Assembly: GCA_963675135.1 (NCBI GenBank)
Contig: OY776124.1
Coordinates: 21,698,066-21,762,065, forward strand
Length of the DNA stretch: 64,000 nt
Origin: Galeopsis tetrahit
Lineage: Eukaryota > Streptophyta > Magnoliopsida > Lamiales > Lamiaceae
Direction: 5' to 3'
In this document: positions 9,442-21,009 of the stretch, one piece after another
Position numbering within the stretch: the first letter of the stretch is position 1
Layout of the letters: every line of letters starts with the position of its first letter
The notes under the pieces: generated by a model
What the model saw: the letters and a program-made list of their open reading frames with translations, nothing else
Told to the model about the DNA's origin: nothing
Database searches by the model: none
Made by a program: the position numbers and the translations under genes

Positions 9442-12050
9442 TGGCGCAGGCATCTCCAATGAATGGTGGCGATGGTATAAATAGCTACACCAACAACTCC
9501 TCATTGCAGGTATATATACTCTTCAATTCAGGGCCGGACTTGATTGATAAACAAACACTATAAGAAAATTGAATTTTAATGATATATATTTATTTGGTAT
9601 AGTTTTTCTAGCTAAAAGTCTTTAATAACAAAGAATAAGAGTTAATGATAGATCTGTGGTTAATTAGAAAAACTATAATGAGATGATTTTGTAATTATAT
9701 GCAGAGGGATGGATTAAAAGCAGCAACAGATGTGATGAAGGAGGCACTAATGGAGTGTCTTGATGTAAAAACATTGCTAGGTGCTGGCAATTCAAACATA
9801 ATCACCATTGCAGACTTGGGATGTTCTGTGGGGCCCAATACTTTCTTGGCAATGCAAACCCTGATCGAAATCCTCCAACATAAACAGTACCAGGGGCTTG
9901 AATTTCAGGTGTTGTTCAACGACATCGTTTCCAACGATTTCAACACCCTCTTCGCCGCACTTCCCCGTGAGAGGAACTACTTTGCCGCCGGGGTTCCGGG
10001 TTCTTTCTATGGCAGATTGTTCCCGTCGTCTTCGATCCACGTCGTGTTTTCGTCTTCTTCTCTTCACTGGCTGTCCAGGGTGCCCGCCGAGGTGCAGAGG
10101 AAAGATTCTGCTGCATGGAATGCAGGTGAACTTAATTATAAAAGTGTGCATTGAGATTTTTTTTACTTTTTTTTCAATTTTGATCTTTAATTTTAGTAAT
10201 TTATTATATATATAAAGAGGGTCAATACTTACCCCAAAAACCCTCCAAGCTATTAGAAATTAATAAACAAGAATAAATTTTTAACCTCTCTACAAGTTCG
10301 AACTTTTAAATTACGTACATTCTTCAATCTGTATAACTCGTACCGAACTAAAATTAGACATAATATTTCTAAAGTAAATGACGGATTCTTAATATTATTA
10401 ACTCGATCGAATGCAGAGAGGATTCACTACACGGGAGCCTCGGAGGCGGTGGTGAAAGCTTACTCAGATCAATACGAGGAGGATATGGGGGTATTCTTGC
10501 GATGCAGGGGTGAAGAAATCGTTAGGGGTGGGGTGATTGTGATGATGTTGCCAGGTGTCCCACATGGGGTTGTGACTCATGATGTCGGTATAGCCTTGAC
10601 TTTTCTTGGATCCCTCCTCATCGACATGCTCAAAGAGGTACTCTCCCTCTTTTTTTTTTTTTTTTTAATTAATTTCACAATTTAAATGTTGTATATAAAT
10701 TTTTTATAATTTTTGAGCACATAAATTAAGAGAAGTGATTAAATTATACATAGTACAAAGTGATGTGAGTGAAGAGAGAAGAATATAACTAGAAAAATTA
10801 AAGTAAAGTGAAAATAAAAAATTGAAAGATATTTTCCAAAAATGATAGGAAAAGTTTATAGACGATCAAACAGACCAAAATGACAAATTGAGAAAGTTTA
10901 TAGACGAAGTGTGGGAGTAATTAATTAAGTAATTAATTTCAGTGCCTTTATATATAGGTAATTAATCCTTTGAAAATGTACAGACTAAAATAAATCACAG
11001 TAAAATTATATTGAAATGCTTCATTTTAGTTTAATTATATAAGGTGGCAAAATGAAATTCTCATTTTCTTTAAATTCAAGGCCAATTAATTATTCTGGAG
11101 TCCTTTTAAAAAAATAATAAAAAATCTGGAGTCGGCAACTAAACTAGATCCCCATAAATGAGCTGTTCCCTTCTAAACCACAAATTACGGTTGAATAATA
11201 ATATTGCAACTACGTAAGTTGATTTCATGATACCTTTAATATTGGATATACTACCATATCTTTCACTTATTACGTTTAATTATTTTGAGGGTGTTTTTTA
11301 ATTATTTTGTTTTTTTTTTAAAATTCAACTCTTTTAACAAATTGGAATAATTGAGGCCGGGAATTGAGAAAGTTCATCTCATCTAAAGGTGAATAATTTA
11401 TAATTTAATGTCATATAAAAATTTCATATTAAAAATACGAACTTAAAAAATAATTTATATATATTAATTATTTAATCGGAATGCCTCTTCCCGTTAAGAG
11501 TAAGTCAGATATATATCTCAACTCTCCTATAACGATGGTCGATTCATTGTTTAGAGGCTCTTTACAAACAATATTACAAACTTAAAATTACTTTTATTAG
11601 TTAAATAATTCATTTCATATATTTTTTTTAAATTGTTTCACTGTAATGATTTTGTATTTTGATATATATTATATATATGATATAACTGGATCCAACATGC
11701 TGCAGGGACTAATAGAGCAAGATAAATTGGATTCATTCAACATTCCTCAGATATACCCTTCAGTGAAGCAAATGAAAAAAATGGTGGAAAAAAATGGAGA
11801 TTTTGAAATAGTGAAAATGGAAATAAGGAATGCGAGGGTTAATCCAAATGTGCCCATAAACATAGAGGGTGCAATAATGCACCTTAGAGCATTTACAGAG
11901 GGAACCATACTTCATCACTTTGGAAGCTCTGAAACAGTTGATCATCTTTTCGAAAGGGCAATTCTGGAAAAAACTAGGTTTTCTCACATGCTGCATTCAG
12001 CAGGAATCCAGATGGGGGCTCAATTATTTGCCGTTTTGCAACGTAAATGA
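9442..12050 (+). CDS. SABATH-family SAM-dependent carboxyl methyltransferase (4 exons)
   Basis: Exons are 9442-9510, 9705-10125, 10417-10637 and 11706-12050; all introns have GT-AG ends, phases agree, and the product is about 351 aa, within the family's usual 340-390. SABATH enzymes transfer a methyl group from S-adenosylmethionine to the carboxyl of small acids (salicylate, jasmonate, indole-acetate, farnesoate and others) in the cytosol. Visible motifs: MNGGDG...SYTNNSSLQ at the N terminus (cofactor/substrate site), IADLGCSVGPNTF (residues 58-70, SAM motif I), FNDIVSNDF (94-102) and SSSSLHWLSRVP (139-150) with the aromatic substrate-pocket Trp145. The C-terminal part GLIEQDKLDSFNIPQIYPS is typical. 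Substrate cannot be assigned; overall it looks closer to the At5g38780/farnesoate-type clade than to salicylate enzymes, but that is an impression. The gene appears intact. Intron 3 exceeds 1 kb and is AT-rich. Confidence 0.92.
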
Positions 12051-12603
12051 AATGTACGATATAATATAAATGAATTGATTAATTTTGATAGTTTTTTTCT
12101 TTTCGAGAAAAGTTAAGTTTTTGCCCGAATTTCACACGGGCAAGTTGCATGATTGGGTATCCGAATTTGTGTAATAAGGTAGGGGTTGATTTGTGTTTGT
12201 GGGAGCACATAATTTCATTTTTTTTGTCTTGTAACTTGAGGAGGGTTATTCCAGAAAAAAAATAAAATTATTTGCCTTTCTCTGTATCATTTTATTTTTT
12301 AGGTTGTATTTTGGTCAATTTTTCTACCAATTTTGATTTATTTATTATATTTGGGATTTTCTTTTTTCGAACAAAATTGTTGAGTTGGAGTAGTTTTTGA
12401 GGACTTTTATAGGTATTTTCTTGATATTCTTATTAATTGTTGGCATATTTCATCCAAATCAATATTAATAATAAATAAATTAATATGAATTTAACATTCA
12501 AAATCTTCATTGCTTATCCACTTTTTATGTGAAGATATTGGAGATAAATTGATAATATCAGATATCAAACATATGTGAACTCTTCAATATGATACTCGCG
12601 AGA
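12051..12603. other. SABATH downstream region
   Basis: AT-rich sequence with no supported gene. The expected polyadenylation region of the SABATH transcript falls here. The CACTA element at 12604 inserted at its right edge, splitting this DNA from the sequence that resumes at 19147. Confidence 0.5.
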
Positions 12604-12629
12604 CACTACAAGAAAAAAGGTTTTTAGCA

Positions 12630-13210
12630 TCTGATATTTTTTGATACCAAAGGTGAAATATTTGATACCAAAGGGTATTGGTATCAAATGTATTTTCGAT
12701 ACAACTTCCGATACTTATACTCCCGATCCTAAAGACATTGTGTCAGAAAAAAAAGTCTGATACCAAAGGGTACCCTTTGGTATCAGAAATGTTTAGTATC
12801 ACTAAATGTTTTCTGATACTAAAGGATTGAACTCTTTAGTATCAGAATTGTATTTAGTATCGGATTATTGTATCAATTTTTTTTGATACAACAATGTATT
12901 TATAGTATCGTAAACTTTTACCGATACTAAACATATAGTATCAATAAATATTTCCCGATACTAAAGAATTGAACTCTTTAGTATCATAATTGTATTTAGT
13001 ATCAAATTATTGTATCAATTTTTTTTGATACAACAATATATTTATAGTATCGTAAACTTTTACCAATACTAAAAATATAGTGTCAATAAATATTTTATAA
13101 TACTAAATGATTGAACCCTTTAGCATCGAATACTAAAAATTGTATTTATAATATCCTAAAATATTATCCGATACTAAACATATCAATACATCAATTTTGA
13201 TACTAAAATT
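12630..13210. repeat. Left subterminal repeats of the CACTA element
   Basis: Many copies of GATACTAAA, GATACCAAAG and AGTATC occur in both orientations. A locally duplicated segment is also visible: AACTCTTTAGTATCA followed by TGTATTTAGTATC appears at about 12830 and again at about 12968. This is typical CACTA subterminal organisation. Confidence 0.8.
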
Positions 13211-13807
13211 AATGGTATAATTTTTTTAATTTTTTTTAATATTATAAATATATTGTATAAACAAGAAAATGACCCTAAAGATACTTGAGACAAATAATAA
13301 TCCAAAATAGTAAATGCTATAAAATTGAATTTCAGGGTGACATGGAAAAAATTTATAAATGTTGAATGTAAAAGTTTAAAAAACTAAAAAAATTAAATTT
13401 CCACTATACCAAAATCTATCTAAAACCTATCATCACAAGGACAATTATAGAATGCAGTAAAGATTATAAAGTTTTCCTTTACATTTATAATAGAAACCTT
13501 TTTTGAAGATGTAATTCTCCAACACACTGCTTCTTCACAGTGGCTTCTCATGTTGCCTTTTCGAGCACTTTCTGGCTTCTACAATGTCTTTTTACTTTGA
13601 ATAGCATGATCATGATGCATATGCCTGAATGTAAAATGTAGATAAATGATTAAACATAAAAGAATTTAGGGATATTAAATAAATAGAGTAGTTGTTGCCA
13701 AAGACTTTGTGTACGTATAGCCTCGCATAATGAATTTCAATGTAGATATGATAGAAAATTACAAAAGTAACCACTCTTATGCATATGCAAGTTTTTAGAG
13801 ATAATAC

Positions 13808-13975
13808 CAAAATGATCTTCCAAAGGGTTTCTTTAGTTAGCTCATCCAAGAGTTTTCTCCAATCTTCTAAATCAAATAAATCAAAAGGTATCAATTTTGG
13901 ATCTCTTGCAAGCAAGACAATGTAGGATGACAACTTCCTCCCATTTCAACCATTTGGTTGTCCATGAACATTAAC
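13808..13975 (-). pseudogene. CACTA TNP1-like (Transposase_24 type) exon relic
   Basis: On the minus strand, a segment bounded by an AG acceptor (after 13976) and a GT donor (13807-13806) encodes a protein with HGQPNG near its start, KLSSYIVLLARDP and DWRKLLDELTKETLWKIIL. The order GQP.G, K-L-S-x-x-I-x-x-x-x-R, then dWRk..deltKe.lWk is characteristic of the second protein of CACTA elements (TNP1/TNPA relatives). There is one in-frame stop right after HGQPNG. Neighbouring exons were not recovered with confidence, so this is annotated as a relic. Confidence 0.6.
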
Positions 13976-16733
13976 CTGCACACCTAAACTAAAATAATGA
14001 TATTAAGAAAAACAGGCCGATGATCATGACTCCATGAGTCCTCACTTAAATTATTACCTTGTTTGTTAGAGGACAATTCAAACTTCAAAATATACACGGA
14101 CCCAAATATAGCAAGAGACACCTAACTTTTTAGTAAATCATTCCCGCACGATATCAAACACGTGGTTTCCTTTTTCAGAAGACTCAGCTGATATTTAAAT
14201 TTTATCTATTTCCTCTTTTAGAGGTATGTACTGTTGATAAAATTAAATAAATTCTATAAAGCTTTACTCACATTAAAGCAGTGGATCAAGTTATTCAATA
14301 AAACAACACATCAAGAACTAGAGTAAACTTTAACACTTAACTCAAAAATCAACGAGGGCATAAGTAATGTTCATGACTGATATGTATATACAATGAAGTA
14401 GAGAGCTACAGGCACCAGTAAATATTGATTAGCACCACTAGACCATACAAATTACAAATTCTAAGCATACAAATACACTACTGGAAAGTTTCCAACTTCT
14501 TATAAAATGTGCAATGTCCCCTACAAAAGAAAATTATACTAAAAACTTTAAAGTAGCAGACTGCAAAAACATGAAATAGCAACTACAACAAAAAAAATTA
14601 AGCCAACTTATCAGTGCCCTAAAGTCATAAACATATAACATACAAGGCATAGACAATAGTATTTTAGCTAGAACAAAGGTGAAATTTGCAGACAATAAAG
14701 TGTTAGTAATCACCATAGAACTGCTTGGAAATTGACTTCTCCAACAACTTGAATTTTGAATTTCTTTATCAATATAATCACTTACACGATTATATCCAAT
14801 CATGGAATACAACTCTCCAAGTCTGATTTGCTTTTATGCAATCCATTTATTAGCTTTATCGAAAATATGAAGTACATATGCAATTTTATACTGCTTGATG
14901 GAGGCTGAAAAGGCAAGCTGCAAGAAAAATGTTGAGGACAGGAAACTAATAAATCATTAATAACTAATAAGTATTTTTTATTGCTCTTGCATAGTTCAAT
15001 TCTGAAGCACACTTCACAAACAATGGGCAAATGAAGCACACACATCATTAATAGTAATAGGCTATCATTGACTTCAAGCATAAAAAATGGTAGAAGTAGA
15101 GTGAAATTAGTAATATACCTTCTTGGAATCATTTTCCTTGAGCCAATTGATTCAAGCCTCAATATCCTTAACACCCTGATCATCAAGTCAATTGACTACT
15201 GCGGAGGTTCTGCAACCTATAAACCTACATTCCCTTCGTATAAACTGATTTGCAAGAAAAAATCAAATAAGAAATGGCGACGAACACACAAAGACATGAG
15301 CAACACATATAAATGCACATACAAATGCTTAGGATAGACAATAGTTGATGCCCATACAAATGCACATAATTACAATCAAAACAAGCCACATTAAGTATGA
15401 GCAAATCTTACTCTTACAAATTAAAATCAAGACAAAATAACTGCTTTATATTAACAACATGATATTACATTGATGAATCTCATACATCTCTAGCTCTTGA
15501 TGAATCTCAATGCATAACATCAAGTTTTTGAAAGAAAATGTGTTGGAAAATTTAACATGTGTGGCTCCTCTATTTTGATTTTATCTGAAAGATGTAGTGT
15601 ATCCTCATTCGGTGCTGGATTTCCTGATTGTAAGCAAGTTACATAAACAACAGAATGACTATTAATACTAGAACATTTTTAAAAACTGAACAACTACTTT
15701 GAATGCAACATAATTATCAAACTTGTTCATCAGTTGCATAAATAAACATGAGAACCACTTCTTCAATTCAACTATTACACAACACAAATGCAACACCGAT
15801 TAATACCAGAATATCAAAATCCAAAAATCTAATGCGCAGATCTGAAAATCATAATTAAATAAAACTCGTCCAGCTTCCCCAAATTAGTCTTCTAGAAGTA
15901 ACCAAAATACAACAAAACTAAATTATGAATTGGTCTTGATTTGATAATTCGAAGTAATTCTAATCATCTTAAGTACTCTTGGTTTTCTAATAATAAACCA
16001 ACTAATAGCTTGAGTCCACAATTGAAATACTAGGGAAGACTGAAGAGATTGGTATGACAAAACAGAACAACTTTTATTAACAATAATAAAATGTCTGCAA
16101 CAAGAAAATACCAATTTACATCAACATCAGCAAACCATCCTAACAACAATATTCTGAGAAATTAACAAATTTAGGCCTGAAATCGAATGGATCACAATAA
16201 TTTCGAGTCATTGAATTAAACGATTGACAAACCTTTTTCAGAGATAGCATTGAGGTTTGGAGGCTATGGAACACTGATCCATATAGGTGCAGAGAGACTG
16301 GATCTGGTTTGTCTCTCCGAATTGAACTTTGATTCGCCGGACAGAGCGCAACGGCTGAGGAGAGAAGTCACCCGGAGTCGGAACGAGCGGTAGGGAAACG
16401 TGCGTGGCTGGACGGAGGGCCGCGCAGCGTCTACTGGAACGGACCACGGCGGCACGTGCGCAGCAGCGGCAGACAATGGAATTGTCGTCGGCGCCGGGGA
16501 AGATGACGCCATTGGAGTGGACATCGGAAGCTTATAGTGCAACGGTCGCACAGGTACAGCCGTCAGAGAGAGGTGGCGACGGCGCGCAGGTGGTGGCCGG
16601 AGGCGCTGAGAGTGCTGGCGGCTGAAGAATGTACGGTTACATCCTCACTGTGTGAAAATCGCACACAGTGAGGGTTTTTCGCTTAGTGGGCTGGGCTTTT
16701 GATGAGTTTGGGGATGAAGGAAGGCATTTGAAA
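13976..16733. other. CACTA interior, no confirmed gene
   Basis: About 2.7 kb of moderately AT-rich DNA with only short frames. From about 16260 to 16625 it becomes GC-rich with a possible first exon on the minus strand (start near 16551, Ala/Ser/Pro-rich), which would fit the 5' end of the TNP1-like gene. A perfect 12-bp stem (CCTCACTGTGTG, 7-nt loop) lies at 16643-16673. No protein family could be recognised. Confidence 0.4.
16643..16673. repeat. Short perfect inverted repeat
   Basis: CCTCACTGTGTG and its exact complement are separated by AAAATCG. It could be a small hairpin in RNA. It sits near the GC-rich segment inside the CACTA element, about 60 bp left of E3's target duplication. Confidence 0.6.
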
Positions 16734-17059
16734 GGGTCTGACTATATGCACCTCCATTTCAGTTTGATGCACTCCCCCATCACTCCCCCGATTTATACAC
16801 TCCCCGAATTTTAGGTCACACCTCCCCTCAAATGTCATAAATACCCCTCCCTTCATAAAAACCAATTTACTACACACACCCCCCCAACCCTTCATCTTCT
16901 TCATCCTTCATCTTCTTCCTCCCCATTTCCCCCAACCCACCCCCTCCTCACCACCACCCACCAGTCGCCGGCGACGCCCACCCCACCCCACCCCCGTCAT
17001 CGCCGGCGACGCTGTCCACCACACCCACCCTCGCCGCGGCCGCCGGCCGCCCCCTCCCC

Positions 17060-17460
17060 TCCGTTTAAAAAAAAAACTGAAGCTTTGCACTCGCGCGGCC
17101 GCTCCCGTCCGTCGGCCGCCGCGGCCGCCCCATCCCCCTCCCGTCCGACGCCGACCCCCAGGTTTGCCCCCTTCCTCCCCTTCCTCCCATTTGAAAAAAA
17201 AAAAAAACAGAAGATCTGCGGCCGCTCCCTTCTATCGGCCGCCGCGGCCGCTCCCTCCCCACCCCCTCTCCGACGCCGATCCACCCCCAGCCCAACCCAG
17301 ATTTGCCCCTCCTCCCAAGGGTTTTCTGCAAAAAAAAAAAAAAAAAACAGAAGATCTGCGGCCGCGCGGCCGCTCCCTTCTATCGGCCGCCGCAGCCGCT
17401 CCCTCCCCACCCCCTCTCCGACGCCGATCCACCCCCAGCCCAACCCAGATTTGCAAAGGG
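17060..17460. repeat. C-rich tandem repeats of E3, about 140-bp unit, three copies
   Basis: Each unit begins with a poly(A) tract, then CAGAAGATCTGCGGCCGC, then TCGGCCGCCGCGGCCGC and a CCGACGCCGATCCACCCC tail. The two right-hand units, with AAGATCTGCG at 17211 and 17351, are nearly identical with period 140. The first (from about 17066) is more diverged. Confidence 0.8.
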
Positions 17461-17517
17461 TTTTCTGCAAAAAAAAAAAGCAGAAAACCCTAATTTTTTT
17501 TTTAAAAATTTCATTTT

Positions 17518-17686
17518 CGACTATGTAATGTCGAATAAATATACTCTCGTCGGCAAATTGTTGTCGACGAGGGTGTATTTGATCGACATTACATAGTCGG
17601 ATTTTTTTTTTTATTATTTTCGACGAAACCGTGTCGACTACATACACTCCCGTCGACAAGTGTATGTGATCGACACTGGTTGGTCG
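17518..17686. repeat. Two tandem hairpins of element E3
   Basis: Hairpin 1 (17518-17599) pairs CGACTATGTAATGTCGA with TCGACATTACATAGTCG and has apex GTCGGCAAATTGTTGTCGAC. Hairpin 2 (17621-17686) pairs CGACGAAACCGTGTCGA with its near-complement and has a shortened apex CCCGTCGACAAG, as if half the tip was deleted. The TGTAATGTCGA block is shared with E1; other arm bases differ. Confidence 0.85.
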
Positions 17687-18009
17687 AAAAAAAAAATTGT
17701 AAATTTTTTGAGTTTATGGTTCATTTCTATATTTTTTTTGAGCTTGATGGTCGCCGGAAATGGTGTCGCCGGCGATCGAAAGTTGTGGGTTAGGAAAAGG
17801 TGAAAGAAATGAAAGGGGGTGAGTAGGGGGTGCATCTAGTACGGTATATTTAATGTATATTTAATGAAGGGTATTTTAGGTTTTTTACCTTATTATTTTA
17901 TTAAAAAATTGAAAGGGGGAGTGCATCTCTCCAAAATGGAGGTGCATATAGTCAAACCCCATTTGAAATCTTCAATTTATTTAACAAAGTGAGGAGATAT
18001 AGCAATGGG

Positions 18010-19130
18010 TATTGGTATCAGTATCGTATGATAATTACAATAAAAATAAAAATATTTTATCAATAAAAATATCAATAGTATCAAAAAAAATTATTTGATA
18101 CTAAAATAACCATAGTATCAAAAAAGTGGTGGATGTTACAAACTTAATGGTATCAGAAACTTAATTTCCAATATCAATCATAAATTGTATTAAGAAAAAT
18201 TATTTGATGCAAATTAAAAATAAGTAGTATCAATATATAAATTATTAATACTAAAATAGTAATAGTATCAAAAAAATTGTTGGATGCTACTAAAATTAAT
18301 GGTATCAGAAATTAAATTTTGGATATCAATAATAACTAGTATCAAAAAAATTATTTGATACAAAAAATAAGTAGTATCAATAAATAAATTACTAATACTA
18401 AAATAATAATAGTATCAAAAAAAAGTTTGGATACTATTAAATTAATGGTATCGAAAATAAGTTTCTATACCAATGATAAGTAGTATCAAAAATATTATTT
18501 GATACAAAAAAAATAAGTAGTATCACTAAATAAATTACTAATGCAAAAATAGTAATAGTATCAATAAAGTAGTGAATGTTATAAATTTTCGATACTAATG
18601 ATAAGTAATACCAAAAAAGAAAAATTTGAAGCAAAAATTAAGTAGTATCAATAAATAAATCATTAATACTAAAATAATAATAGTATCAAAAAAAATGTTG
18701 GATGATATAAAATTAATGGTATCGGAAATTTAATTTCCGAAACCAATGATAAGTAGTATCAAAAAAATTATTTGATACAAAAAATAAGTTCTATTAATAA
18801 ATAAATTACTAATACCAAAATAATAATAGTATCAAATAAGTGGTGGATGTTATATAGTTAATGGTATCAAAAACTTAATTTTCGATACCAATGATAAGTA
18901 GTATCGAAAAAGTATTTGATCCTAAAACTAAATATTATCAATAAATAAATTTCGGATGCAAAAATAACATTAGTATCACTAAATAATCGATGCTATAAAT
19001 TTAATAGTATCAAAAAATATTTTTTTGATTCCAAGAATGAAGGTAGTATCATAAGATTTTTAGTTGATACCAAAGGTTAAGATTTAGTATTAGAAAATGT
19101 ATCAAATACCAATTTTTCGATACTAAAAAC
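18010..19130. repeat. Right subterminal repeats of the CACTA element
   Basis: An array of diverged units with GTATCAATAAATAAATTACTAATAC- and TAATAGTATCAAAAAA-type words continues to the right terminus. About ten units of roughly 110-120 bp can be made out. It is longer than the left subterminal region. Confidence 0.75.
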
Positions 19131-19192
19131 TTTTTTTCTTATAGTGAGAAAAGGATTACAAGTGAATGAAATGATCTGAATGTACATAAGGT

Positions 19193-20640
19193 AGTATTTA
19201 TATACTCAACCAAGACCTAACTAACTAATTACTAACCATGGGCTTAACAACAGAAGGCCCAATAATTAGTTATATTATTAGAGTATGAAGGCCCTAAATA
19301 CCTGGCTCGCTACGGAGAAATGTATAATCGATCCGTTCCATGTGCTTTTGTGAAGATGTCGGCAACCCGTTCGTCAGTGGAAATTTTGCAAGGTAGAATG
19401 TCTCCACGTACGAGCAACTCGTTCTCTAACGAAGTAACAATCCATTTCAACATGCTTTGTTCGCTCATGGAATACCAGATATCGCAATATGTCTATCGAA
19501 TTGGTTGTCGCAAAACAACGGTGTTGGGCCAGACTGAGCTATCCCAAAGTCGCACAGCAGCCACCGAAGCTAAATGATTTTGCACACTATCGTCGCCATG
19601 GCTCGATATTCGGCCTCCGCCGAGGAACGGGAAACAACCGATAGTTTCTTTGTTCGCCAAGACACCAGGGAGCCGCCGATGGAAATGAGGTAACCGTTGG
19701 AAGACCATCGTGAATAGGCAGCCGACCCAATCTACATCACAATGGGTTGAACAACATCTAAATGGGACTGTTGTGGGTTTCCCAAAAACTGGCTCAATTG
19801 GCTTACCGAAAACACCGATATCAGGCCGGGTTACAGTTAGGTAGAGAAGCGGCCTACCAAGCGACGATAGTGTGAAGCGTCGACGAGGGGAGTATCGTCC
19901 TCAGGCTGTAATTTGAGATTATGTTCAAGGGGTAAAGCACTGGGTCTACCCCCTGTAGTCCACTTTCTTCTAAAATGTCTAAAGCATACTTGCGTTGGCT
20001 TAAAACGAAGCCTTCGGGTGACCGTGCAACTTCAATACCCAAAAAATACTTTAACTTCCCCAAATCATTGATGCTGAATTTTTTTGTCCAAGTGACACTT
20101 CACAAGAGCGATGTGGGCGGAATCGTTTCCTGCTACTAAGACATCATCACCATATATGAGAGCCGAAACAAAGTTGGTACCTTTCTTGAGCAAGAACAAG
20201 GAGTGGTCGGCTCTGGTTGGCGAAATCCAATGGCTATGAGGGCATTTGTGAATTTCTCATGCCAATTTCTTGAGACTTGGCGCAGCTCGTATAGTGAACA
20301 CTCAAGCTTGCAAACACGATTGTCCCCTTCTTTCATGAAACCTTGGGGAACGTGCATGTAGACATTATCATGTAGGTCCACATGGAGGAAAGCGTTACTA
20401 CCATTTAATTGCTGGACTTTCCAATATACAGCGGACGGTAACCAATTTGACGATAAGAGCGAAGGTCTCTTGAAAGCTTACTCCTTCAATTTAGCTGAAC
20501 CATTTTGCAATCAAGCGGGCTTTGTAACGTCCAACATCGCCATTGGGTTTGTATTTATATACTCATCCAAGACCAAACTAACTAACTAACTAACTAACCA
20601 TGGGCTTAACTACAAAATACCCAATAATTAATTATATGTC
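19193..20640 (-). mobile_element. Decayed Copia fragment between short direct repeats
   Basis: The direct repeat GTATTTATATACTCA.CCAAGACC...CTAACCATGGGCTTAAC...CCCAATAATTA occurs at about 19193-19272 and again at about 20550-20632, flanking a minus-strand reverse transcriptase/RNase H relic. The direct repeats may be remnants of LTRs; their full extent is not visible, so the outer limits are uncertain. Confidence 0.5.
19311..20560 (-). pseudogene. Copia reverse transcriptase-RNase H relic
   Basis: On the minus strand pieces in different frames read MDLHDNVYMHVPQGF and CKLECSLYELRQVSRNWHEK (RT palm region), MGKLKYFLGIEVARSPEG and LSQRKYALDILEESGL (after the YVDD region), and SRSSAEAEYRAMA (RNase H). 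The order is that of Copia pol. Frameshifts and stops are frequent, and gag, protease and integrase are absent. This is an old degraded copy. Confidence 0.85.
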
Positions 20641-20739
20641 TTGTGTAGACTCAAGTTCCACAAAAACTTATATACAAATCTTTTATGTGTCAAATGGTGT
20701 AAAACTTACTTCAATCTAAATACACCACCTGACATGATA

Positions 20740-20942
20740 GATTCATCATCGCTCCGCAACATACACCTCCTGATCCACTAAATACAACTCTAGAACCCCT
20801 AGAACCACTAAATTCATCCATACACCTCCTGATCCATTAAATACACCACCTGCACTCATAGAACCACTAAATTCACCCATACACCTCCTGATCCACTAAA
20901 TAAACCACCCGCACTCTTAGAACCACTAAATTCACCCATAAA
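20740..20942 (+). repeat. Left terminal array of the foldback-like element
   Basis: About three units of roughly 60 bp: ATACACCTCCTGATCCACTA, then AATACACCACCTGCACTC, then TAGAACCACTAAATTCACCC. The array ends abruptly at 20942. Confidence 0.8.
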
Positions 20943-21009
20943 AATGGTGTAAATGCCCATTTAGTGGTACCCGCCCCATTTTATAAATCGGTACCCGCTC
21001 CATTCAATT

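Larger units (their letters stand above)
16734..17959 (+). mobile_element. Non-autonomous Mutator-like element E3 (same family as E1)
   Basis: Perfect 9-bp target duplications CATTTGAAA flank it (16725-16733 and 17960-17968). Termini are GGGTCTGACTATATGCACCT and, on the complement of the right end, GGGTTTGACTATATGCACCT. Interior order matches E1: C-rich tandem repeats between poly(A) tracts (about 17060-17460), then two hairpins (17518-17686), then an AT-rich arm. It is nested inside the CACTA element 12604-19146. Long frames on both strands of the C-rich part are Pro/Arg- or Gly-rich shadows and are not called. Confidence 0.93.
12604..19146. mobile_element. Complete CACTA (En/Spm) element, 6.5 kb, non-autonomous
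   Basis: The left end is CACTACAAGAAAAAAGGTTTTT; the complement of the right end is CACTATAAGAAAAAAAGTTTTT. AGA flanks both sides (12601-12603 and 19147-19149), the expected 3-bp target duplication. Both ends carry dense subterminal repeats with a GTATCAAA/GATACCAA core (about 12630-13210 and 18010-19130). The interior holds a TNP1-like relic on the minus strand (13808-13975), about 2.7 kb of otherwise unassigned sequence, and the Mutator-like element E3 (16734-17959). No TNP2 transposase is seen, so it could move only with help. Confidence 0.9.

Noticed and set aside
14534..16114. Short minus-strand frames of 60-130 codons inside the CACTA element
   Set aside because: No domain, no splice signals linking them, and AT-rich composition typical of non-coding DNA.
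16997..17659. Several overlapping frames on both strands of E3, up to 220 codons
   Set aside because: All are shadows of the 140-bp C-rich repeats and poly(A) tracts; they cross repeat boundaries and hairpins.
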